Notes: a model not told the origin generated them from the letters alone. Counted from the stretch's first letter, positions 1 to 9,299 are shown. The stretch: 64,000 bases of DNA from JAMLHH01 sp037189845 (GCA_037189845.1 JBBCIS010000001.1:124001-188000), one strand, 5' to 3'. Numbers and translations are program-made.

Positions 1-1
1 A

Positions 2-466
2 GAGCGGATTGTCTCAGAAGCATTGCACAGCGACCGTTCCCAGCAGGTGAGAATCAGGTTGCTGGATGAATTTAAAAAAGGTAAGCTCAAAATTCTGGTG
101 GCTACAGACATCGCTGCAAGAGGTTTGGATATTGACGGAATTGAGTATGTAATCAATTATGATGTGCCTCTGGAACCTGAAGTATATGTGCATCGTGTTG
201 GTCGTACGGGTAGGGCAGCGGCTACCGGAAAAGCTTTTACACTTGTACCTCCGGAAGACTGGAATCTGGTAGAGAAAATACAGAAAGTCACCCGGCAGGA
301 AATTCCATTTGAACTTCAGCATCCTTTTATCATTCCATTGGGTTTTACGAAGAAAAAAGAGCTTGCAGAGAAAGTGGTTTTACCTCCGGCTCCGGTCAAA
401 AAGAAAAAGCCTACCTCAAAAGACAGAAAAAGACAACAGGCGCATAAGGGGAAAAATAAATCTTGA
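2..466 (+). CDS. DEAD/DEAH-box RNA helicase, C-terminal part (cut by window edge)
   Basis: This is the C-terminal RecA-like domain of an ATP-dependent RNA helicase that unwinds RNA duplexes in the cytoplasm (ribosome assembly or RNA decay). The reading frame is open from base 2, so the protein starts before the window. Visible helicase motifs are motif V (LVATDIAARGLDI) and motif VI (HRVGRTGRA), the latter with the arginine fingers. After the core comes a short basic tail rich in Lys/Arg (KKKKPTSKDRKRQQ), typical of RhlE-type helicases and probably RNA-binding. Subfamily cannot be fixed because the Q motif, Walker A and DEAD box lie outside the window. Confidence 0.93.
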   Translation, partial: ERIVSEALHSDRSQQVRIRLLDEFKKGKLKILVATDIAARGLDIDGIEYVINYDVPLEPEVYVHRVGRTGRAAATGKAFTLVPPEDWNLVEKIQKVTRQEIPFELQHPFIIPLGFTKKKELAEKVVLPPAPVKKKKPTSKDRKRQQAHKGKNKS

Positions 467-512
467 TACTCGGTAGAAAATCCTTTAAATTAAGGATAGT
501 AAAAATCAACGT

Positions 513-1049
513 ATGAAAATTTTGTGCTTTGCAGGAAGTAACAGCAGCCAGTCTATCAATAAAAAGCTGGTACGTGCTACTATGAAATATTTTGAAGGTC
601 AGGAGTTGACCTTGCTGGATTTGAATGATTTTGAAACCAGTATTTTTTCCATAGACAGAGAGAAAAACGGATATCCTGAAGTGATTCAAAATTTCGTACA
701 ACTGATATCAGAACATGATGCCATCATTGTTTCACTTGCGGAAAATAACAGTACATATTCTACCGCTTTTAAAAATATCCTGGACTGGAGTTCCAGATTT
801 AATCTGAAATTTTTTGCTGAAAAACCTATGTTGCTGATGTCCACTTCTCCCGGAGGGTATGGCGGGGGCAATGTCATGAATGCTGCCAAAAATCAGTTTC
901 CAAAACACGCAGCCCAGGTTGTGGAGACATTTTCTTTGCCTTTATTTAATAAAAGCTTTGATGCTGAAAATCTGGAAATCATTGACGAAGAACTCAAATC
1001 CCGGCATCAGGATACAATCACTCAGTTTAAAAAGTCGCTTGGAATCTAA
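513..1049 (+). CDS. NADPH-dependent FMN reductase-family flavoprotein
   Basis: A 178-residue flavodoxin-like NAD(P)H:FMN/quinone reductase, soluble and cytoplasmic. The N-terminal strand followed by the phosphate-binding loop (FAGSNSSQSINKKL) fits the GSxRxxS-type FMN site, and SPGGYGGGNVM around residues 111-121 fits the loop over the flavin isoalloxazine ring. Full length for the family. It stands alone between the helicase and a transporter, 46 nt after the helicase stop. The physiological substrate (flavin, quinone, azo compound or chromate) cannot be told from sequence. Confidence 0.85.
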   Translation: MKILCFAGSNSSQSINKKLVRATMKYFEGQELTLLDLNDFETSIFSIDREKNGYPEVIQNFVQLISEHDAIIVSLAENNSTYSTAFKNILDWSSRFNLKFFAEKPMLLMSTSPGGYGGGNVMNAAKNQFPKHAAQVVETFSLPLFNKSFDAENLEIIDEELKSRHQDTITQFKKSLGI

Positions 1050-1122
1050 AAATTATAGCAATCATTAATTAATATCAAATCCGTACTTAATCTATTACAT
1101 TCGCAGAATTATTCTTACGAAG

Positions 1123-2034
1123 ATGGATAGGTTTGGAACAAAGTTTCAAGGTTATTTGATGGCGCTGACTGCTGCAATGTTATGGGGCATATCAGGTGCC
1201 TGTGTGCAGTATTTATTTCAGGAAAAAGGGATACCTCCGGAATGGCTGGTTGGCGTAAGAATGCTGTTTTCCGGTTCAGTGCTATTGCTGATTGCTTACT
1301 TTCAGTATGGCAATTCGGTATTTGATATTTGGAAAGATAAGACGGATCGCTGGAAAATTTTATCATTCGGATGGATCGGTATGCTTTCTGTTCAGTATAC
1401 ATATTTTGTAGCTATCGGGCATTCAAATGCCGCTACAGCAACTATTTTACAGTATTTAGGTCCGGTAATTATTGCAGTTTATGTCTGTATAAGGGAATGG
1501 CGAAAACCTCAGCTGTATGAAGTAACTGCTTTGGTCCTTGCACTACTGGGGGTGTTTTTATTAGTGACACACGGGAAAATCAACCGGCTAACTATTTCAG
1601 ATAAAGCTTTATTCTGGGGAATACTTTCAGCATTTGCACTGGCTGTATATACACTGCAACCCGTTAAATTATTACAGAAATATCCGGCAACAACCGTGGT
1701 TGGATGGGGAATGCTGACAGGTGGAGTGACTTTTTCTTTTGTGCAGCCGCCGTGGCAGGTAGAAGGAGTAATAGATTTAGCCTCATTGTTGAATATAGGT
1801 TTTGTCGTAATATTCGGGACATTGATTGCATTCTACATTTTCCTGCTCAGTGTCAAACAAATAGGAGGTGTTGAAGCCAGCTTATTAGCTTGTGCAGAAC
1901 CTTTATCTGCTACAATTATCGCTTTAACATGGTTGAATGTACCTTTCACCTGGATGGATTGGATAGGTGGAGCAAGCATTATTGCTACCATACTTTTATT
2001 AAGTATCAAAGATTTGAAATTGTATTCATCCTGA
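1123..2034 (+). CDS. EamA/DMT-superfamily transporter
   Basis: A 303-residue inner-membrane protein with about ten hydrophobic helices arranged as two EamA repeats, the usual drug/metabolite transporter layout. It begins MDRFGTKFQGYLMALTAAML, with the first helix starting near residue 10, and contains the family pattern of Gly/Ala-rich helices, for example LLACAEPLSATIIAL near residue 250. Likely an exporter of amino acids or small metabolites; substrate unknown. The start is the only in-frame ATG before the first helix. Confidence 0.85.
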   Translation: MDRFGTKFQGYLMALTAAMLWGISGACVQYLFQEKGIPPEWLVGVRMLFSGSVLLLIAYFQYGNSVFDIWKDKTDRWKILSFGWIGMLSVQYTYFVAIGHSNAATATILQYLGPVIIAVYVCIREWRKPQLYEVTALVLALLGVFLLVTHGKINRLTISDKALFWGILSAFALAVYTLQPVKLLQKYPATTVVGWGMLTGGVTFSFVQPPWQVEGVIDLASLLNIGFVVIFGTLIAFYIFLLSVKQIGGVEASLLACAEPLSATIIALTWLNVPFTWMDWIGGASIIATILLLSIKDLKLYSS

Positions 2035-2089
2035 TATCATAAACCTTGTTCTGTTCAAGATTTTGCCTGAATTCATTTATCTTCACGAC

Positions 2090-2995
2090 ATGCAAGTATT
2101 AGTTGTTGGCGACGTGATGCTGGACATTTACAGGAGCGGGCGTATATCTAGGATATCTCCTGAAGCCCCGGTTCCCGTTATATTGAATGCACAGGATACA
2201 TACGCCGCCGGCGGAGCAGCGAATGTAGCCGTCAATCTTGCAAGCATGGGGCTCAGGGTAGCTCTTTCAGGTATAACAGGTAATGATGAAAATGCTGTCC
2301 GGTTAAAAGAGATTGTGGAAGATGCTGATATTGCATCTGAGTTTTTACTGTCTGATAGCCAGCCTACAATTTCCAAGCTCAGAATTATCGGGAATGGACA
2401 TCATATTACAAGAATTGATACAGAAGGCAATTTTTCAGAAGATGCAGAAAATTTATACCTGAAAACGATAGGAATTAAGGCACCCTGGGTGGTTTTAAGT
2501 GACTATAATAAAGGAACTCTGACCCAAATAGAAAGATATATCAGCGAATTTCAGTCCAACGGCTCAAAAGTGCTGGTAGATCCCAAAAGGGAAATTTCTG
2601 CATATAAAGGTGCATGGTTCGTCAAGCCGAACAGGAATGAATTTGTCAAATACATAGGTGAATTTTCCTCGCATGCAGAGCTCATTGAAAAAGCTCAGCA
2701 GACTGTCAGGAAGTATCATTTTTCACATATGCTCATTACGCTCGGAAGTGAAGGCATGATGTATGTGACTGCTGCTGCTGCAAAATTTTTCCCGTCAGTA
2801 TCTCAGCAGGTAGCTGATATTACCGGTGCCGGAGATACAGTGATTGCAGGCCTGATATATGGATTATCCAATGGCTGTGACCTGGAAGAGTCTGTTATTT
2901 TAGCCAAAAGATTGGCTGAGCTGTCTGTAACTAAAATCGGTACTTACGTGGTGACCAAAGAGGATATTGAGTCTCTGGGGATGAAAAGGGACTAA
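2090..2995 (+). CDS. rfaE1: D-glycero-beta-D-manno-heptose-7-phosphate kinase (PfkB family)
   Basis: A ribokinase-fold sugar kinase that phosphorylates heptose 7-phosphate at C1 in the ADP-heptose pathway for LPS core. The start RISPEAPVPV and AGGAANVAVNLASMG are hallmarks of the RfaE/HldE kinase domain; DITGAGDTVIAGL near the C-terminus holds the PfkB catalytic aspartate and anion hole. The adenylyltransferase half of fused HldE is absent, so this is the single-domain form. I chose ATG 2090 over a TTG 27 nt upstream because family proteins begin right before the VLVVGDVMLD strand. Its stop codon touches the stop of the convergent def gene with no spacer. Confidence 0.85.
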   Translation: MQVLVVGDVMLDIYRSGRISRISPEAPVPVILNAQDTYAAGGAANVAVNLASMGLRVALSGITGNDENAVRLKEIVEDADIASEFLLSDSQPTISKLRIIGNGHHITRIDTEGNFSEDAENLYLKTIGIKAPWVVLSDYNKGTLTQIERYISEFQSNGSKVLVDPKREISAYKGAWFVKPNRNEFVKYIGEFSSHAELIEKAQQTVRKYHFSHMLITLGSEGMMYVTAAAAKFFPSVSQQVADITGAGDTVIAGLIYGLSNGCDLEESVILAKRLAELSVTKIGTYVVTKEDIESLGMKRD

Positions 2996-3559
2996 CTATC
3001 TGATATTCGGGAATTTCATCTTGTAATCTGCTTTCACATCACCTTTCATGATTTTCTGCAGCTTGCTTTGAATCAGCTTCTTTTTGAGCGCAGGTAGTTT
3101 ATCCGTAAACAAAATACCTTCAATGTGGTCATATTCGTGTTGTATGACACGGGCATTCATTTCATCGTAAGTTTCTTCGTGCCACTCAAAATTCTCGTCC
3201 TGATATTTGATTTTTACAACAGGTTTTCTGTACACATCACCACGGATGCCGGGTATGCTGAGACAACCTTCTTCATATTTCCATTCTTCGCCTGTTTCTT
3301 CCAGTATCTGTGGATTAATGAATGCTTTTTTGATTCCTTTGAACTTTGGTTTTTTTTCAGATTCCACCTGTACGGTATCTACAATAAAGAGTCTTAAGGA
3401 TAATCCTACCTGAGGGGCTGCAAGACCAACACCTTCAGCACGGTACATGGTAGCAAACATATTTTCTACCAGACTTTTTAAATCAGGATATTCTGTTGTA
3501 ATTTCTGCACCTTTCTTCTTTAAAACCGGATCGCCGTAAGCTGTAATAGGTAGTACCAT
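2996..3559 (-). CDS. def: Peptide deformylase
   Basis: Removes the N-formyl group from nascent proteins; an essential cytoplasmic metalloenzyme. All three family motifs are present: GVGLAAPQVG near residue 45, EEGCLSIPG (metal-binding Cys) near residue 108 and QHEYDHIEG (two metal-binding His and catalytic Glu) near residue 150. Length 187 is normal. It is the last gene of a minus-strand operon DUF1573-UbiA-ruvX-def, starting 2 nt after the ruvX stop. Confidence 0.97.
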   Translation of the reverse strand: MVLPITAYGDPVLKKKGAEITTEYPDLKSLVENMFATMYRAEGVGLAAPQVGLSLRLFIVDTVQVESEKKPKFKGIKKAFINPQILEETGEEWKYEEGCLSIPGIRGDVYRKPVVKIKYQDENFEWHEETYDEMNARVIQHEYDHIEGILFTDKLPALKKKLIQSKLQKIMKGDVKADYKMKFPNIR

Positions 3560-3561
3560 GT

Positions 3562-3972
3562 TTATTTCATTTCGAGATATGTCTGTAATAATATTGTGGC
3601 GCTCACGGTATCTATCAGCGCCTTGTTTTGCCTGTCTTTTTTCTTTAAACCGCTTTGGAGAATGCTGTCCTGTGCCATTTTGCTGGTATATCTTTCATCT
3701 ACCAGAACTATCGATACTTCAGGAAACCAACGTTGCAGATGCTCTTTGAATGCATATACCATTTCTGTAGTTTCGCTGATTTCGTTGTTCAGGCGCTTGG
3801 GTTCACCCAATACGATAGTTGTAATTTTTTCTTTTGTAACCAGCTGTTGCAGCGTATTTTGCAAATCTTTGGCTTCTACTGTGCTATGACCAAATGCAAA
3901 AATCTGCATCTCGTCGCTGAGTGCCAGTCCGGTGCGTTTTCTTCCGTAATCTATCGCTAAAACCTTTCCCAT
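3562..3972 (-). CDS. ruvX: Holliday junction resolvase-like protein RuvX/YqgF
   Basis: A 136-residue RNase H-fold nuclease implicated in 16S rRNA 5'-end maturation and junction resolution. It begins MGKVLAIDYGRKRTGLALSD with the first catalytic Asp; VDERYTS and DTVSATILL supply the further family motifs and acidic residue. Its ATG overlaps the TAA of the upstream prenyltransferase gene (TAATG), so the two are translationally coupled. Confidence 0.95.
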   Translation of the reverse strand: MGKVLAIDYGRKRTGLALSDEMQIFAFGHSTVEAKDLQNTLQQLVTKEKITTIVLGEPKRLNNEISETTEMVYAFKEHLQRWFPEVSIVLVDERYTSKMAQDSILQSGLKKKDRQNKALIDTVSATILLQTYLEMK

Positions 3973-4844
3973 TAATGCAATAAAAAGATATCTGCAATCG
4001 CAAAGGTAGCAAATCCTACACTGGCAATACCGTTGGTCGTGAAAAAGGCTAAGTCTACTTTGCTTAGATCATTGGGCTTGACCAGGCTGTGCTGGTATAA
4101 GATGAGTGCAATGAAGAGCGCATATCCTGTCATGAATAAATAAGAAAAACCTCCGGTATAACAGGCAATTCCTAATAACAGAATGGCAGTAATATGTAAT
4201 AATCTGGATACAAGTAATGCTTTTACTGTTCCTAAAGCCGCAGGAATAGAATGTAATTTCTGATTGCGGTCAAACTCTTCATCCTGTAATGCATAAATGA
4301 TGTCAAAGCCTCCTGTCCAGCATGCTACTGCAAAACCAAAAATCACAGGAAGCAGCTCGAATTTTCCTGATACAGTCAAGAAAGCTCCCACCGGGGCAAG
4401 CCCCAGACCTATGCCCAAAACTATATGACAAAGTGCAGTAAATCTTTTGGTATAGCTGTATCCCAATATCACAAGCAATGCAACCGGTGAAAGATAAAAG
4501 CATAATGGATTGATGAACCAGGTTGCTGCAATAAACAGTAAACAGTTAATGACAACAAACAGCAATGCATTTTTTGCACTGATTTGCCCGCTGGGAATTT
4601 CTCTGATGATGGTTCTTGGATTCGCTGCATCAATTTTCCTGTCCAGGAATCTGTTGAAGCCCATTGCTGCATTTCGGGCAGTCACCATACATGCCAGTAC
4701 AAGCCCCAGCTTTTGAACTATCCATAGGGTATCCACACCAGTGGGAATGGTATCCAGGTGAAAGTTCAGAAAAAAGCCAATCATCGCAAACGGCAATGCA
4801 AATACCGTATGGCTGAACTTGACTAACGAGAAGTATTTCTTCAT
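3972..4844 (-). CDS. UbiA-family 4-hydroxybenzoate polyprenyltransferase (MqnP/UbiA-like)
   Basis: An integral membrane prenyltransferase that attaches a polyprenyl chain to an aromatic acid in quinone synthesis. The two Asp-rich motifs binding Mg-prenyl diphosphate are seen as NRFLDRKID near residue 67 and YALQDEEFDR near residue 189, among eight or nine hydrophobic helices. The sequence fits the UbiA subgroup used in the futalosine menaquinone route as well as classical UbiA; no other men or mqn gene is in the window to decide. It starts right after the DUF1573 stop and overlaps ruvX. Confidence 0.88.
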   Translation of the reverse strand: MKKYFSLVKFSHTVFALPFAMIGFFLNFHLDTIPTGVDTLWIVQKLGLVLACMVTARNAAMGFNRFLDRKIDAANPRTIIREIPSGQISAKNALLFVVINCLLFIAATWFINPLCFYLSPVALLVILGYSYTKRFTALCHIVLGIGLGLAPVGAFLTVSGKFELLPVIFGFAVACWTGGFDIIYALQDEEFDRNQKLHSIPAALGTVKALLVSRLLHITAILLLGIACYTGGFSYLFMTGYALFIALILYQHSLVKPNDLSKVDLAFFTTNGIASVGFATFAIADIFLLH

Positions 4845-5363
4845 CTATTGCTTGGGATTCACCTTTACAGTGAAAGATAATTCAGTGGTAGCAGGATTGG
4901 TATTTGCTACAACTGTAACAGTTTTAGTATTAGAACCCGGACGACCGTTAGAATCAAATTCTATATCAATTTTACCTTTTGCTCCCGGAGCGATAGGTTC
5001 TTTAGGATAATTCGGTACAGTACAGCCGCAGCTTCCCTGTGCAGATTGAATGATAAGTGGTTCATTACCGGTATTTTGAAACTCAAAAGAGTGTTTCACT
5101 TTTGTGCCTTCGGTCGTTTCCCCTAAATCAACTTTTGCTTCTTTATAAGTAATTCTTGTTTTAGGCAGATTATCCTGTTCACTGGCTACACCTTCAACAG
5201 GAGTAAACACCTGACCGCTTTCGTCAGTAATAGCTTCCTCTGAATTTGTGCCGGTTACTTCATTGATCACATCCGTTTTCTGACTTAATTTTTCATCCTG
5301 ACGGCAAGATGTAAAACCAATCATTGCTGCTAAAACTACGATAGAGAAATATCTTCTTTTCAT
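4845..5363 (-). CDS. DUF1573 lipoprotein
   Basis: A 172-residue predicted lipoprotein: a basic start (MKRRYF), a hydrophobic stretch and lipobox GFTSC with Cys 20. After a linker rich in Glu, Thr and Asp comes a DUF1573 (HYDIN/ASPM-like Ig fold) domain from about residue 75, with the signature QSAQGSCGCTVPNYP and GKIDIEFDSNGRPG. Such proteins are common in Bacteroidota, and their exact role is unknown; some are said to follow secretion or cell-envelope genes. It heads the four-gene operon ending in def. Confidence 0.88.
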   Translation of the reverse strand: MKRRYFSIVVLAAMIGFTSCRQDEKLSQKTDVINEVTGTNSEEAITDESGQVFTPVEGVASEQDNLPKTRITYKEAKVDLGETTEGTKVKHSFEFQNTGNEPLIIQSAQGSCGCTVPNYPKEPIAPGAKGKIDIEFDSNGRPGSNTKTVTVVANTNPATTELSFTVKVNPKQ

Positions 5364-5382
5364 GAGAATTTATTTTGAATGG

Positions 5383-5390
5383 CAAAAATA
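5383..5390 (-). promoter_or_regulatory. Bacteroidota -7 promoter element for the DUF1573-UbiA-ruvX-def operon
   Basis: On the minus strand the sequence reads TATTTTTG, an exact TAnnTTTG match, ending 19 nt before the DUF1573 ATG. No good TTTG -33 element is visible at the ideal distance, so this is a single-box call. Confidence 0.5.
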
Positions 5391-5495
5391 CACAGTACAA
5401 TACTTAAAACACATAAAACATGCTTTTTTATCATTTTCTTCTTATAAGATCTTTATCTGTTATGATTAAATTATTTTTAATTAGTCTAAATAAGT

Positions 5496-5527
5496 TTTGT
5501 TTCACGGGATTCTAAAACATATATTTG
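5496..5527 (+). promoter_or_regulatory. Strong Bacteroidota promoter for the xusABC-like operon
   Basis: TTTG at 5496-5499, a 20-nt spacer, and TATATTTG at 5520-5527 match the -33/-7 consensus of the primary Bacteroidota sigma factor exactly. The expected transcription start lies around 5532-5535, at or next to the ATG of a tiny leader ORF. Confidence 0.75.
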
Positions 5528-5534
5528 CCGCATC

Positions 5535-5588
5535 ATGAGTGAAGCAATTGTGCTTTTGGATGATACGGTTTGTTGTTTGCAACAATAG
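5535..5588 (+). CDS. Possible 17-residue leader peptide ORF upstream of the TonB receptor
   Basis: An ATG-started ORF reads MSEAIVLLDDTVCCLQQ then TAG, ending 3 nt before the receptor ATG at 5592. It begins where transcription from the promoter at 5496-5527 should start, so it would be the first thing translated. Close stop-to-start spacing would allow coupling. No homolog is recognised, and there is no clear attenuator hairpin, so it may be fortuitous. Confidence 0.35.
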   Translation: MSEAIVLLDDTVCCLQQ

Positions 5589-5591
5589 AAA

Positions 5592-8030
5592 ATGAGTCTG
5601 AATGTGTATTTTAAATTAAAATCAATGTTGTTTACCAGAGTATTTTTACTCCTGATTTTTGTCTCTCTGTTTTCATTTTATACAGTTGCTCAGGATGGGC
5701 ATTTTGAGGTCAAAGGCAGGATTACAGAAGAGAGTGGCTTGTCTGTTCCGCTTGCAAACATTTTCATTGATTCCCTGAATATTGGTGCTATTTCAGATAT
5801 CGACGGTTATTATATTTTAAAGAATGTACCTAATGGCACACACAAAGTCAGTGTAAGGTATATAGGCTATATCACGGGGAATCGTACAGTATCTGTATCC
5901 GGAAAAAACATTACAGCATTTGATTTTACAGTGCAGGAAGATGTTCAGTCTGTAAGTGAGACGACTATCAGTGGAAAAACCAAAGCTCAGCAGATCCAGG
6001 AATCCGGATTCACTGTCAATGTGATTGAGCTAAAAGATGTTCAGGACCGTGAAGTAACACTGAATCAGCTCATGACGCAAACGGCAGGTATCAGAGTGAG
6101 GGAGAGCGGTGGGTTAGGCTCAAATGCAAATTATTCTCTCGATGGGATGTCAGGAAGATCTGTCAGATTCTTTATAGACGGGATTCCATTAGATCGTTTT
6201 GGTTCTGCTTATGGAGTTAATAATTTTCCGGTAAATCTGATTGACAGAGTAGAGATATATAAAGGAGTGGTGCCTCCGCAGTTTGGCAGTGATGCATTGG
6301 GTGGAGTGATTAACCTGGTGACAAAAAGTAAAAAGCAGAAATATCTGGATGTATCCTACAGCTTCGGGTCTTTTAATACACATCGCGGTGCTGTGAGTGG
6401 CAGATGGGTACATGATTCTTCAAATTTTTACATCGACGTGCAGGCGTTTCACAATTACTCAAAAAATAACTATTGGGTCTGGGGCAATGGAGTAGAAGTG
6501 GCTGACCCTAATACGGGTAGATCAGTGAGCATCAAAACCAGACGTTTCCACGATGCATACAGATCAAGCTCCGGTAAAATAGGAATAGGATTTTTTGATA
6601 AAAAATGGGCAGACCAGGTAAATATCAGCTTTGTAGGCGCAGGAAACTTTAAAGAAATCCAGCATGGTACTACCATGGCGAGCGTATATGGTGAGGCCAC
6701 AAGAAAAGATATAGCTTATGCACCTTCACTGTTTTATACAAAGAAAAGATTGTTTGGGACAGGCTTGGATTTCACACTTTATAGCTCAGTGAGCTTACTG
6801 GAAAGCTCTATCGTCGATACCAGTTCACGGGTTTATGATTGGAGTGGGAAAGTAGTCAGCGAGCATCCGCAAAACAGTGAGATCGGAAGGGGAAATAACG
6901 GCAAATCTTTATTGACCTTAAACTCTGATAATTGGTTTCAGCAGATTAATCTGGCTTACGTATTTAACGAAAACCATAAAATACTTGCCAACTATACTTT
7001 CGATCTGACAAAAAGAGATGGCGAAGATCCGTTGATAGGAAGTCGTACAGCGTCTTATATTGTTCCTCAGAATTTAAGAAAGCAGATTGCGTCACTGGCT
7101 TATGAATTTATTACATGGAAGAAATTTGAGCATTCTGTATGGGTGAAAAATTATGATCTTTCTGTTAATTCTGTCTATGAAACATACATTACGGATTCTT
7201 TAGGATACAGACCTGTCGCAAATAAAATTTCAGGACACACCAATAATTTTGGATTCGGGTATGCTTTGAAGTATAATGTAAAAGATAATTACATTCTGAA
7301 GCTATCAGCTGAAAGAAGCTATAGATTACCGGATGCCGAAGAAGTATTGGGCGATGGATTATTTGTCAGAACCAATTCCAATCTTAAGCCAGAGGAAAGC
7401 ATTAATCTGAATCTGGGATTTTTGATGAAAAATCTCCCGCTGGGAAATGAGAAAAATAAGATGGATGTAGAGGTTTCCGGTTTTTTCAGAAATGTAGACA
7501 ATCAGATCTTATATCTTTTACAGGGAACACTGGGATCTGGAAAATACGAGAACGTAGCCAAAGTGAAAAGCTACGGAGTCACTGTAGATGCACGTTATAC
7601 CTACAATGGCAAGCTGAGAATAAAGGGAAATGCCACTTTTCAGCAGCCTAAAGACTGGAATGAATTTACCAGTACCGGAAAAAATATCACTTATAAAGAT
7701 TTATTACCCAATACTCCGTACCTGATGGCAAACGGTGAGTGTTCTTACACTCATAAAGATTTGTTTTTAGACAAAACAGAGTTTATTGTCTATTGGGAAA
7801 CTCAATACGTGCATCAGTTTTATCTGAACTGGCCGAGCCTGGGAAGCAAAAATAAAGCATATATACCTACACAATTGGTCAATAATATCGGTATATCTTA
7901 TTCATTGATGTCCGGCAGATACAGCTTGAGCGCAGGTATCCAGAATGTATTCAACGAGCAGGTGTATGACAATTACCTGTTACAAAAACCGGGCAGAGCA
8001 TTCTCCGTCAAAGCAAGGATCCTTATTTAA
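5592..8030 (+). CDS. xusA: TonB-dependent outer-membrane receptor, XusA-like
   Basis: An 812-residue outer-membrane siderophore receptor. Order: signal peptide (hydrophobic core near residues 13-32, likely cleavage after TVAQ), a carboxypeptidase-regulatory-like Ig domain (about 37-125, FEVKGRITEESG...), a plug (about 135-245, with IDGIPLDRFG and DALGGVINLVTK), then a beta-barrel to the end. No SusD partner follows; instead come a DUF4374 lipoprotein and a PepSY membrane protein, the order seen in Bacteroides xusABC for scavenging foreign siderophores. The receptor alone would be generic; the context drives the name. An internal ATG at 5625 gives a tighter signal peptide and may be the true start. 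Confidence 0.8.
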   Translation: MSLNVYFKLKSMLFTRVFLLLIFVSLFSFYTVAQDGHFEVKGRITEESGLSVPLANIFIDSLNIGAISDIDGYYILKNVPNGTHKVSVRYIGYITGNRTVSVSGKNITAFDFTVQEDVQSVSETTISGKTKAQQIQESGFTVNVIELKDVQDREVTLNQLMTQTAGIRVRESGGLGSNANYSLDGMSGRSVRFFIDGIPLDRFGSAYGVNNFPVNLIDRVEIYKGVVPPQFGSDALGGVINLVTKSKKQKYLDVSYSFGSFNTHRGAVSGRWVHDSSNFYIDVQAFHNYSKNNYWVWGNGVEVADPNTGRSVSIKTRRFHDAYRSSSGKIGIGFFDKKWADQVNISFVGAGNFKEIQHGTTMASVYGEATRKDIAYAPSLFYTKKRLFGTGLDFTLYSSVSLLESSIVDTSSRVYDWSGKVVSEHPQNSEIGRGNNGKSLLTLNSDNWFQQINLAYVFNENHKILANYTFDLTKRDGEDPLIGSRTASYIVPQNLRKQIASLAYEFITWKKFEHSVWVKNYDLSVNSVYETYITDSLGYRPVANKISGHTNNFGFGYALKYNVKDNYILKLSAERSYRLPDAEEVLGDGLFVRTNSNLKPEESINLNLGFLMKNLPLGNEKNKMDVEVSGFFRNVDNQILYLLQGTLGSGKYENVAKVKSYGVTVDARYTYNGKLRIKGNATFQQPKDWNEFTSTGKNITYKDLLPNTPYLMANGECSYTHKDLFLDKTEFIVYWETQYVHQFYLNWPSLGSKNKAYIPTQLVNNIGISYSLMSGRYSLSAGIQNVFNEQVYDNYLLQKPGRAFSVKARILI

Positions 8031-8049
8031 TTAATTATAAAACAAAACA

Positions 8050-9285
8050 ATGAAAGGAAGATTTTCTATTCAACTATTGAGCATGTTGCTGGGCTCAATG
8101 TTAGTGCTCAATGCATGTAAGAAAGATGAGCCTGCTGAAGAAGTACCGGAAGTACCATCAGGATACTCTTTGAGCGTACAGGTAGGTGGTGTAAACTACG
8201 TACTACAAACTGAAGACTTATTTGAAGGCGGCAATATCAGCCCTGTAGGTAACGGTGTTGAGGTTCCTGGTAATGAGCTCCTTCAATCCGGCAATTATTT
8301 TTATTTCTTTTCACGTGCAGAAAAGAAATTCTATCAGTATGAGTTGAAAAATGATGGAACAGTAGAAGAAGTCGCATCTATCTTATTGACTTCTTACATT
8401 TCTGACAGAGCTTATTCTCAAAATCTGATTGATGACAAAACTCTGTTAATTATAGATCCTGTTACCTGGGGTGAACCTGCAGTAAAATGGTTGAGAATCA
8501 GTATCCCTGACTTCGTAATTACTGCAAGTGGTACAGCAGATTTGCCTACATTCAAAAATGATGCAGGAGAAAACTGGAAAGTAAACGTAGGTAAAGCGGT
8601 ATTACACGGAAGTAAATTACTGATGGGTAGTGTATATTATGATTATTCAGGAAATTATGCAGAAGGTACCCATGTTATTGCATTTGATTATCCTTCCATG
8701 ACGAACCCTACTAAAGTAACAAGCCCTAAATCTACCGGTGAAATCGGCTATACTAACCAGCTTTTTGCTAAAACCAGCAATGGAGATTTATACGTAGGTG
8801 TCTACAGAGGCCCTTATGGTGCGCCAAGTACGGATGACGTAAAAGGTTATATCCTCAGATTTAAAAGCGGAGCAACTACTTTTGATAATGACTATTTCTT
8901 TGATTTATCACAAGTGATAGGAGAGCCTACACAAGTCATGCAGCTAAACTTCCTGGAAGGATCGTCTGCAATGGCTATGCTGTTCAATACCAATGATATG
9001 CCGGCTTGGGGAAATCTGGATGATGATATGTATTACTATGCAAAAATTGACCTTGCTAATAAAACAGTATTTAAATTCAATGCTCCTAAAGCTTCTGTAC
9101 GTCAGGTGAGATATCCATTGATCAGCAATGGAAAATATGTTACCTTCCAAAGAAGTAAAACTGCAAATACCGCTAAAATCTTAGAGATCGACTATAATGG
9201 TGGAGCTGATGCATTCAAAGTGGGTAAACTAATCGAAGGTGATGGTGTGAATCCTATCTCTGTAGTGAAGCATCCTGCTAAATAG
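8050..9285 (+). CDS. xusB: DUF4374 lipoprotein, XusB-like siderophore-binding protein
   Basis: A 411-residue lipoprotein with signal MKGRFSIQLLSMLLGSM and lipobox LNAC (Cys 23), followed by an acidic linker and a repetitive beta-propeller-like body typical of DUF4374. From established work on Bacteroides, XusB is a surface lipoprotein that captures enterobactin-type siderophores and hands them to XusA. The gene sits 19 nt after the receptor and 14 nt before the PepSY gene, so the three form one operon. Ligand identity is inferred from context only. Confidence 0.8.
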   Translation: MKGRFSIQLLSMLLGSMLVLNACKKDEPAEEVPEVPSGYSLSVQVGGVNYVLQTEDLFEGGNISPVGNGVEVPGNELLQSGNYFYFFSRAEKKFYQYELKNDGTVEEVASILLTSYISDRAYSQNLIDDKTLLIIDPVTWGEPAVKWLRISIPDFVITASGTADLPTFKNDAGENWKVNVGKAVLHGSKLLMGSVYYDYSGNYAEGTHVIAFDYPSMTNPTKVTSPKSTGEIGYTNQLFAKTSNGDLYVGVYRGPYGAPSTDDVKGYILRFKSGATTFDNDYFFDLSQVIGEPTQVMQLNFLEGSSAMAMLFNTNDMPAWGNLDDDMYYYAKIDLANKTVFKFNAPKASVRQVRYPLISNGKYVTFQRSKTANTAKILEIDYNGGADAFKVGKLIEGDGVNPISVVKHPAK

Positions 9286-9299
9286 TAAGCTGCAGGCTT

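Noticed and set aside
1096..1103. TACATTCG as promoter of the EamA gene
   Set aside because: One mismatch in the critical TTTG part and no -33 box at the right distance.
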